NCBI GenBank assembly: GCA_034430255.1
Contig: DAOUEU010000111.1
Span: 1-12,951 of the forward strand
Length of the DNA: 12,951 bases
Reading direction: 5' to 3'
DNA from: DATKYK01 sp034430255
Lineage (GTDB): Bacteria; Chloroflexota; Dehalococcoidia; E44-bin15
Positions 7,921 to 12,617 of the stretch are shown here, piece by piece (position 1 is the first letter of the stretch; every line of letters starts with the position of its first letter). The notes below the pieces were generated by a model. It saw only the letters and a program-made list of their open reading frames with translations, searched no databases and was not told the origin of the DNA. A program made the translations under genes and the position numbers.

Positions 7921-8907
7921 TTAGAGGATTATGTGGCGACGCAGTGCAAAGGCTACAGCCTCGGCACGATTACTAACACCCAACTTGCTGAAGATGCTAC
8001 TGACGTGGAACCTCACAGTGGAAGGGCTTACTATTAACTGCTCGGCTATTCGGGTGTTGCTCTGTCCCTCTACCATTAACGTGAGGACCTTAAGCTCTCT
8101 TTCTGTGAGCAGGTATTCTTTAGCCATTGCCAAAGTTTTATGTTCAACCCATGTTCCTTCCTCAATGCTACGGTCACTAATGTCGCGGTAGTCAATAACT
8201 ACGCCATTTACAGCTGGATGGGAGGTAAGGTTGTTGGCGACAGCTTCAATTAAATGCCACGTACCATTTTTATGTCTCACACGCAACTGTGCATATGCAG
8301 TATCGCCTGGAGTACGTAACAATTTGGTAAGCCCATGGGCTGTTTTAGACATGTCATCTGGGTGAATAATTGCCAGCGTATCTTTGCCAATAAATTCTCC
8401 CGGTTCGTAACCTAGGATCTGAGCAGCAGATGGAGTCTCATATATAACGCCTAAATCACTATCAAGAATAACGATGCCATCTAGAGAATTCTCGAGAAGT
8501 GCTCGAAAGGGTTCATCTCGTTCGCCAAGGACCTCTTCCAACCTCGTGCGCTGGATCTCCGACGCCTGTAAATCAGCAATCCGCTGCTCTAACGTAGCTA
8601 ATTCGTGCATACGCATCTCGTTTCCATCGGTAAGTGATCGCAATACCCTAATCATTTCAGTGCTTATTTGCCTTCGTAAATCGGGCGGCATCTTCTTGGC
8701 AAGGCCAAATAGCTCATCCATTTCCGCATCGTCTACACCAAGTACACTAGATAAAGCCAAGACGATATTTTCCCTCGGAGGAGGCATGGCGCCTGTTTCA
8801 AGTTTGCTCACATATGCGAAGCTAATCCCCGTCTTCTCTGCGAGTTCTCTCTGGGTTATACCTCTAGCTATTCTCAGTTCTTTTAATCGTTGCCCAAATA
8901 TCATCAC
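7921..8907 (-). CDS. XRE-PAS-LuxR three-domain transcriptional regulator
   Basis: This 328-residue cytosolic regulator has two DNA-binding domains. Residues 5-60 form a Cro/C1-type HTH (RLKELRIARGITQRELAEKTGISFAYVSKLE). Residues 98-130 look like a coiled-coil linker. Residues 131-243 form a PAS sensor domain (LDGIVILDSD, YEPGEFIGKD, HPDDM, then RHKNGTWHLIEAVANNL), which could sense a small molecule, a cofactor or redox state. Residues 265-325 form a LuxR/GerE HTH (LTERELKVLTLMVEGQSNTRIAEQL, VSPSTVRFHVSSIFSKLG). Carrying both HTH types at opposite ends of one PAS is unusual. It lies directly upstream of the flavoenzyme genes on the same strand and is a likely local regulator. It has a good promoter and a lux-box-like palindrome upstream, suggesting autoregulation. 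Confidence 0.92.
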   Translation of the reverse strand: MMIFGQRLKELRIARGITQRELAEKTGISFAYVSKLETGAMPPPRENIVLALSSVLGVDDAEMDELFGLAKKMPPDLRRQISTEMIRVLRSLTDGNEMRMHELATLEQRIADLQASEIQRTRLEEVLGERDEPFRALLENSLDGIVILDSDLGVIYETPSAAQILGYEPGEFIGKDTLAIIHPDDMSKTAHGLTKLLRTPGDTAYAQLRVRHKNGTWHLIEAVANNLTSHPAVNGVVIDYRDISDRSIEEGTWVEHKTLAMAKEYLLTERELKVLTLMVEGQSNTRIAEQLIVSPSTVRFHVSSIFSKLGVSNRAEAVAFALRRHIIL

Positions 8908-8931
8908 ACTAACACCTGTCGCTGTACGAAA

Positions 8932-8960
8932 AGCTTAAATCATGTTGAGCTGATTGTCAA
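8932..8960 (-). promoter_or_regulatory. Sigma70-type promoter of the regulator gene
   Basis: On the minus strand, a perfect TTGACA (8955-8960) is followed after 17 bases by TAAGCT (8932-8937), three of six matches to the -10 consensus. Transcription would start around 8924, giving a leader of about 17-20 bases before the ATG at 8905-8907. The layout closely matches the methyltransferase promoter. Confidence 0.55.
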
Positions 8961-8968
8961 GTTCGATA

Positions 8969-8992
8969 TGACCTGATTGCTATATCAGGTCA
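8969..8992. promoter_or_regulatory. Lux-box-like palindrome upstream of the regulator gene
   Basis: TGACCTGAT and ATCAGGTCA form a perfect 9-base inverted repeat with a 6-base centre. The inner 20 bases (8971-8990) have the ACCTG-N10-CAGGT geometry of the classical lux box bound by LuxR-type dimers. It ends 8 bases upstream of the -35 hexamer. The LuxR/GerE domain of the adjacent regulator is the obvious candidate binder, implying feedback on its own gene. A site for the XRE domain is an alternative. Confidence 0.5.
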
Positions 8993-9041
8993 GCATTGCC
9001 TTTGCATCTTACCCACTATTGGTTTAATGAGCTCTGCAATT

Positions 9042-9357
9042 TCAAGCCAACATGCGTATCTCGTGTGGTGACACCACAGCAGTTATGGTATCAACTTTCC
9101 TACCCTCGACGGCGTAAAACTTGTCATCTTACCTTTAATTCTTGGCGTTTCTCATCAAAGCTCAGAATCTTGGCGTTCTGACTAATTGGATCGCAAGTCG
9201 CTTCTATGTCTTTCGGTACAAATTCAAACTGACGACTCTTTTCAAGCCGTTTTAGTATTTGCCCTTTCTCCTGCTCTAGCGAATCGATTTCCGTGCAGAT
9301 ATGTTTGATAATAACCTTAAATGCGTCTTCGTCACAGGTATAAAATAATATCGTTAG
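9042..9357 (-). pseudogene. Frameshifted relic resembling the C-terminus of a serine recombinase
   Basis: Two consecutive minus-strand frames read like one broken gene. Frame one (9357 to 9124, 77 codons, no start codon) has a charged coiled-coil stretch (IDSLEQEKGQILKRLEKSR), then SFDEKRQELKV and a stop. A second frame overlapping its end continues with FYAVEGRKVDTITAVVSP and HEIRMLA before a stop at 9042-9044. In large serine recombinases the C-terminal coiled coil is commonly followed by a FEEKR-like motif, then strands of the type V.V.GRKVTITGVIP, and the combined reading fits that pattern. The N-terminal catalytic domain is absent, and upstream sequence does not continue the frame. It is a dead mobile-element fragment, assigned by pattern memory only; another coiled-coil protein is possible. 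Confidence 0.45.
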
Positions 9358-9374
9358 TTAACAGATGGGCGGGG

Positions 9375-9404
9375 TTGTGTTTGGCATGGGTAAGTGTGTA
9401 TAAT
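9375..9404 (+). promoter_or_regulatory. Probable promoter of oxidoreductase C
   Basis: A perfect TATAAT -10 (9399-9404) lies 18 bases after TTGTGT (9375-9380), which shares TTG with the -35 consensus. Transcription would start near 9411, leaving a leader of almost 170 bases before the ATG at 9579. The leader contains a 39-codon open frame. Confidence 0.5.
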
Positions 9405-9433
9405 CCGAGCCTAAGCAGGTTGGCGACAAGGGC

Positions 9434-9553
9434 ATGGTAACTATAAGAGTAACTATGGAAATCAAAACGATTAAGATATATGGCTTTTCACATTTCATTG
9501 AGAAACCAGTGTTTTGGATTAACACAAGATTTCTGGTGATTGGACAAGAATGA
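9434..9553 (+). CDS. Possible 39-residue small ORF in the leader of oxidoreductase C
   Basis: An ATG at 9434 opens 39 codons ending at TGA 9551-9553, 25 bases before the next gene start. The peptide begins MVTIRVTMEIKTIKIYG and would be mostly beta-prone with basic residues; I recognise no family. The upstream AAGG is very close to the ATG and weak, and an internal ATG at 9455 is an alternative start. It could be a leader peptide, a small protein or chance. The position between a strong -10 and the next gene is the main support. Confidence 0.25.
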   Translation: MVTIRVTMEIKTIKIYGFSHFIEKPVFWINTRFLVIGQE

Positions 9554-9578
9554 CAAATATAATTGAGGAGGGTTAATT

Positions 9579-10985
9579 ATGCCAAATGAATCCTATGACA
9601 TTATAGTCGTTGGTGGTGGTATGGGCGGTTTGAACCTCGCCGCACTATTAACACATGCTGGTAAAAAGGTGCTTGTTCTTGAACGTGGCGGAGAAGAAAG
9701 CTTGGGCGGTCGGGCAGCCAGTGGCAAAATGGGAGGTGCAGCCATAGATAATGGCATTAAAGGTCTCATCATGATAGGGACGCAGGATGAGATCTATCAA
9801 CGTATTGGAAAACAATTGCCTGAGAATGTGTGTGAATGGACAAACTCTGGTGAGATTTATACAAACGGTCAGTGGCGTAAATTAGACGAAATGATTAAAG
9901 GATCGTTCGAGGAGTTTCTTAAAGTTTATAAGCAAAACGCCATTGATTTATCCTATGAACAAATTGAAGATCTCGATGATATTTCAATCGAAAAATTTGT
10001 GACCGACACAACGGATAACCAGGATATTATCGACTTCTTCCGTTATCTGGGGTGGTTATTTGGTGGCACCTTGCCTGCTGCCACGGACTACTCCGCGGGT
10101 TCGTTGTTCTACAGCATTAAAAAACAGGTCGAGGCGAATGGTCATATGCCTAGTCAATCCTACTGGGCAAAGGGTGGCAGTGGTGCAATCGCCGCTGGAT
10201 TGATAGAAGCAATCGAGGAAAATGGCGGTGAGATTCGCACGAACACTAACGTATCACGTGTTGTTATCAAAGAGGGTGAGGTACAAGGCATAGAAATTGA
10301 AGAGGGTCATCGTGTTGTGCCCATGCAGTTTGTCGACACCGGGTTGATTGAAGCACCTGTGGTTGTCAGTGCAGTGGCTATATGGGATATTTTTAACATC
10401 ATCTCAGAAGATGACCTTTCCCCCTGGTATGTAGAACGCCTCAAGCATTTGCATCGTAAAACCTTAAATCTTGGCACTGTGACTTATGCTTTAGACAAAG
10501 AAGAGCTTTGGGATCATAGTGGGCAACGTTGGGTTCAGGAAGGCCCTGTCAGTGGCAAACCATGGTGTGCCAGCTCACTGCGATATTTCGAAGAGAAAGG
10601 CCTTTACGAAGTATCGTTTTGGATACAACTAGGCTGGTGGGAGAAACCTAATTTCTTTGAAATGCACAAAGCCTCGCATAAAGCCGCTTTAAAAAAACTT
10701 TTTGAGGATTGGGAAGCTGATATAAAAATTCTTTTTCCGGAGGTAGTTGAAAACGCATTATGGAAAATTCGTTCATTCGGGCCATCTACTTTGATTGAAA
10801 CACCAGGGAATATTGGCAGAAAACTTGTTGATATCGAGGCTGAAGGGGTAGAGGGCTTATACCTGGTTGGCGAACGCACAAATGCAGCCAAAGTGATGGG
10901 GGTTTATGGCTCCGCACAGACAGCACTGAAAGCCTATGATCTGATTTTGCAGAAATACCCCAGCACATCAAGCACAGTACAATAA
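9579..10985 (+). CDS. FAD-dependent CrtI/phytoene-desaturase-like oxidoreductase C
   Basis: This 468-residue flavoprotein has GGGMGG at residues 12-17, VLERGGEESLGGRAAS around residues 33-48, and the C-terminal FAD segment GLYLVGERTNAAKVMGVYGSAQTALKAYDLIL. It belongs to the phytoene desaturase/amine-oxidase-like superfamily but is about 100 residues shorter than A, A2 and B, and clearly a different branch. The substrate is unknown. AGGAGGG lies 6 bases before the ATG, so the start is secure. It is the only intact gene longer than 100 codons on the plus strand, and it is visibly AT-richer than the other oxidoreductases, with many A/T-ending codons. It is bordered by a recombinase-like relic and repeats. 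Together these suggest acquisition from another lineage. It has its own promoter. Confidence 0.88.
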   Translation: MPNESYDIIVVGGGMGGLNLAALLTHAGKKVLVLERGGEESLGGRAASGKMGGAAIDNGIKGLIMIGTQDEIYQRIGKQLPENVCEWTNSGEIYTNGQWRKLDEMIKGSFEEFLKVYKQNAIDLSYEQIEDLDDISIEKFVTDTTDNQDIIDFFRYLGWLFGGTLPAATDYSAGSLFYSIKKQVEANGHMPSQSYWAKGGSGAIAAGLIEAIEENGGEIRTNTNVSRVVIKEGEVQGIEIEEGHRVVPMQFVDTGLIEAPVVVSAVAIWDIFNIISEDDLSPWYVERLKHLHRKTLNLGTVTYALDKEELWDHSGQRWVQEGPVSGKPWCASSLRYFEEKGLYEVSFWIQLGWWEKPNFFEMHKASHKAALKKLFEDWEADIKILFPEVVENALWKIRSFGPSTLIETPGNIGRKLVDIEAEGVEGLYLVGERTNAAKVMGVYGSAQTALKAYDLILQKYPSTSSTVQ

Positions 10986-11000
10986 AGCAGAGTCTAATCA

Positions 11001-11037
11001 GGAACTCGTCTGCATGAACTTCAGTTCTCTTTTTATT
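11001..11037 (+). terminator. Possible terminator after oxidoreductase C
   Basis: GGAACT (11001-11006) can pair with AGTTCT (11023-11028), or a smaller GAAC/GTTC hairpin can form inside at 11016-11027. Either is followed by CTTTTTATT. It begins about 15 bases after the stop codon. The stems are short, so the terminator would be modest. Confidence 0.4.
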
Positions 11038-11142
11038 GTATCGAAGGATCATGCTATCAATAACTGCATATAGCTAGCTATAACGGCAATGACACCATAA
11101 TCAGAAGTTAATGTGTCGCTATTTTGTATTTATCTTGCGCCG
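11038..11142. other. Non-coding spacer before repeat R1 copy 2
   Basis: No gene is supported here. The only structure is a perfect 14-base palindrome TATAGCTAGCTATA at 11069-11082, of unknown meaning. The sequence is AT-rich like the gene before it. Confidence 0.4.
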
Positions 11143-11236
11143 AAAACGCGATTTCGACCCCTTGACTTAGCGATATTCAGGGGGAACTCCCCTTCAGGAA
11201 ACCTGATTTTGTATCTGTAGTGAGCTTGGCTACACG
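11143..11236. repeat. Dispersed repeat R1, copy 2
   Basis: This is the second copy of the repeat at 25-118, in the same orientation and about 86 percent identical by eye. It runs directly into the 3' end of a rubredoxin-like gene stub on the minus strand; the stub's TAG at 11230-11232 lies inside the shared sequence. The first copy lacks that stub. Confidence 0.75.
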
Positions 11237-11303
11237 GCCTTGAACTTTACCTTGGGTGTACCGCAGATGGGGCATTTGTCAACTGCCTCCGGGGTGCCGC
11301 GGA
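11230..11303 (-). pseudogene. Rubredoxin-like C-terminal stub of a rubrerythrin-type gene
   Basis: Read on the minus strand this encodes about 20 residues, EAVDKCPICGTPKVKFKAV, ending at TAG. It matches the final residues of the rubrerythrin at 12618 (APDKCPICGAPKVKFKPVD). The nucleotide match extends over 11239-11280. Only the second metal-binding CPxCG hairpin survives. The first cysteine pair, the di-iron domain and any start codon are missing. Upstream, the frame runs into the tRNA-like 3' half. It is the remains of a duplicated rubrerythrin or rubredoxin gene left by a rearrangement. Confidence 0.75.
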
Positions 11304-11335
11304 GGTCGTTGCTTGGAATCCAACTCCTGTTACCA
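11301..11335 (+). ncRNA. Partial tRNA-like element, copy 3 (T-arm and acceptor half)
   Basis: GGAGGTCGTTGC, TTGGAATCCAACTCC and TACCAAG match the 3' half of the elements at 1068 and 12467. The preceding bases come from the rubredoxin-like stub. Even so, CCTCCG (11286-11291) pairs perfectly with CGGAGG (11300-11305) around an 8-base loop, the same geometry as the anticodon-like arm of the full copies. A 13-bp hairpin follows 7 bases after the CCA. It is either a chimeric relic or a diverged third member. Confidence 0.4.
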
Positions 11336-11341
11336 AGCAGT

Positions 11342-11375
11342 CAAAGGGGCGCGGTCTCAAGGCCGCGCCCCTTTG
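11342..11375. terminator. Strong GC-rich hairpin after tRNA-like copy 3
   Basis: CAAAGGGGCGCGG (11342-11354) pairs perfectly over 13 bp with 11363-11375 around an 8-base loop. It sits at the same position relative to the TACCAAG motif as the other two hairpins but with a different stem sequence. It also lies about 75 bases beyond the stop of the molybdopterin oxidoreductase, so it could terminate that minus-strand gene as well. There is no long T tract on either side. The gap 11376-11448 holds nothing else recognisable. Confidence 0.6.
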
Positions 11376-11448
11376 GTTCAAGCGTAGTAAATACTAATAT
11401 AGGTACTTATATACCATGTTTCGTCTCAATTATAAGCTTCAGCATTTC

Positions 11449-12129
11449 TTAAAAAAAGCTATCATTTATATCTGCATCGTTGGAGTATCCCCGACGCTCC
11501 CAGAAACCTTCATATTCAGTATCATCCGAAATTTCGATTTCGGTTATCCATTTTATCCATTTGTATCCCCATCGACTTTCGGCGACAAGCTGAAAGGGAG
11601 CACCCCTTTCAGGGGGAAGTAAGACGCCGTTCATTTTATATGCCACGATTATATCCTGGTCGATTATATAGTCGATAGGGAGAGATGTTGTATATCCATC
11701 GTATGCGTGGAATATCACCACACTTGCATTTGGAGAAGCTTCAGCCTCTTCTATCAGGTCTCGGACCAGCACACCCTCCCATAGGATAGTAACACTCCAC
11801 CCTTCTACGCAGTGCAATGTCACTACTTTTTTATAATTCTGGTGATTATCGATAACCTCATCGAAGACATAAGCTACGGGGTTCTCCACCAAGCCGCTAA
11901 TTTTTAGCGTGTAACTATCCAAGTCTATGTACTGCGGACCTTTTATTGAGTTCTCCCAAAAATCGGTTATTGATGAAAGGTCTATACCTTCATATTCTTT
12001 AATCTCTATAGCTTGAAGGTACTGTGCGTTATCGATGTTTCCCTTTCTTGGAATATCTCTGACAATCATCACTGTCCCCACGACAGCACCACATAGAAGT
12101 ATAACTGCAATAGCTACTAAAATTTTCAT
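11449..12129 (-). CDS. Membrane-anchored molybdopterin-dependent oxidoreductase (sulfite oxidase/MsrP-like)
   Basis: This 226-residue protein begins with an uncleaved-looking hydrophobic anchor (residues 2-23, ILVAIAVILLCGAVVGTVMIV), so the catalytic domain should face outside the membrane. No twin-arginine motif is visible, which is odd because exported Mo-enzymes usually fold first and use Tat. The molybdopterin-binding domain spans about residues 70-205. It has the expected Mo-ligand cysteine C107 in VTLHCVEGWS, then GVLVRDLIEEA, ERGAPFQLVAESRWGYKWIKW and EIEISDD. It is shorter than E. coli MsrP (YedY). The substrate may be a sulfoxide or sulfite, unproven. It follows the nifU-like copy 2 by 57 bases, probably in one operon. 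CCTTG/CAAGG (12141-12153) overlaps its AAGGGG ribosome site and may fold over it. Confidence 0.87.
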   Translation of the reverse strand: MKILVAIAVILLCGAVVGTVMIVRDIPRKGNIDNAQYLQAIEIKEYEGIDLSSITDFWENSIKGPQYIDLDSYTLKISGLVENPVAYVFDEVIDNHQNYKKVVTLHCVEGWSVTILWEGVLVRDLIEEAEASPNASVVIFHAYDGYTTSLPIDYIIDQDIIVAYKMNGVLLPPERGAPFQLVAESRWGYKWIKWITEIEISDDTEYEGFWERRGYSNDADINDSFF

Positions 12130-12186
12130 TACATGTAACCCCTTGCTTCAAGGCTTCTGTGATTATTTGGGCATTTGTTTGCCCGC

Positions 12187-12411
12187 TTATACCGCGACTA
12201 CTTCCTTAACCTCAGGTACTTCTTCCCTGATAATGCGCTCGATCCCGTTCTTTAGGGTCATCGTCGCCATAGGGCAACCGCCGCAGGCACCGGTTAGCCT
12301 GACCGAGACCACCCCATCCTTTACCTCGACCAGTTCCACGTCCCCACCATCGGCCTGTAGCGCAGGTCTCACGCGGTCGATCGCTGCTTCTATCTTTTCT
12401 CGCATGGCCAC
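12187..12411 (-). CDS. NifU-like C-terminal-domain Fe-S scaffold protein, copy 2
   Basis: This 74-residue protein is identical to the product of 787-1011, with the cluster-binding C43 and C46 in GACGGCPMAT. The start is GTG at 12409-12411, 4 bases after AGGAGG. The duplication covers the whole gene plus about 130 bases upstream, including the tRNA-like element. Coding identity is about 95 percent and upstream identity about 91 percent. Here the gene is followed by a molybdopterin oxidoreductase, and in copy 1 by msrB. Each copy therefore precedes a redox or repair enzyme. All differences are silent, so both copies appear functional, or gene conversion keeps them equal. Confidence 0.93.
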   Translation of the reverse strand: MAMREKIEAAIDRVRPALQADGGDVELVEVKDGVVSVRLTGACGGCPMATMTLKNGIERIIREEVPEVKEVVAV

Positions 12412-12466
12412 TAATCCTCCTGTATGGTAATACGCCTCTCCCTACTTCAACATAATTAGCTTAATT

Positions 12467-12539
12467 CATGGGGTGACGCTTGTATGTAACCTTTGTCTCA
12501 TACCAGAGGCCCTTGGTTGGAATCCAACTCCCGCTACCA
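12467..12539 (+). ncRNA. tRNA-like element, copy 2
   Basis: This is the 73-base counterpart of 1068-1140. The D-like stem is ACG (12476-12478) / TGT (12485-12487), where copy 1 has GCG/TGC; the outer pair changed from G-C to A-T on both sides. The anticodon-like stem is CCTTTG (12490-12495) / CAGAGG (12504-12509), replacing a T.G pair by T-A. The 8-base loop still carries CAT at 12499-12501. The T-like arm and acceptor TCCCGCT are unchanged and the 3' end is ACCA. A possible plus-strand -10 CATAAT lies about 16 bases before the element, within a 30-base block identical in both copies. It lies opposite the leader of the nifU-like gene. Confidence 0.5.
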
Positions 12540-12541
12540 AG

Positions 12542-12583
12542 AAAGCGAAAAGGCACAAGTTCGAAGCTGTGCCTTTTCGCTTT
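12542..12583. terminator. Perfect 16-bp hairpin, bidirectional terminator candidate
   Basis: AAAGCGAAAAGGCACA (12542-12557) pairs without mismatch with 12568-12583 around a 10-base loop containing TTCGAA. It begins 3 bases after the CCA of tRNA-like copy 2. The arms are AT-rich at the base, and the plus strand continues GTGTTTGGATTT. It can terminate the tRNA-like RNA on the plus strand and rubrerythrin mRNA on the minus strand (stop at 12618). Confidence 0.7.
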
Positions 12584-12617
12584 GTGTTTGGATTTATACT
12601 ATCGGCACTTTATAAAC

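Noticed and set aside
8474..8938. 154-codon plus-strand frame antisense to the regulator
   Set aside because: It is complementary to the XRE and PAS coding region; the serine-rich composition is typical of an antisense shadow.
9064..9078. Perfect palindrome TGTGGTG-A-CACCACA as an operator
   Set aside because: It lies within the relic recombinase-like reading frame and far from any promoter I can support; possibly chance.
9558..9563. TATAAT just before oxidoreductase C as its promoter
   Set aside because: Transcription would start inside or after the ribosome site; the TATAAT at 9399 is better placed.
11069..11082. Palindrome TATAGCTAGCTATA as a regulatory or transposon end
   Set aside because: No matching partner copy or adjacent gene start; too short to interpret.
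12035..12430. 131-codon plus-strand frame across nifU-like copy 2
   Set aside because: It is antisense to the nifU-like gene; the same shadow appears over copy 1, as expected from the duplication.
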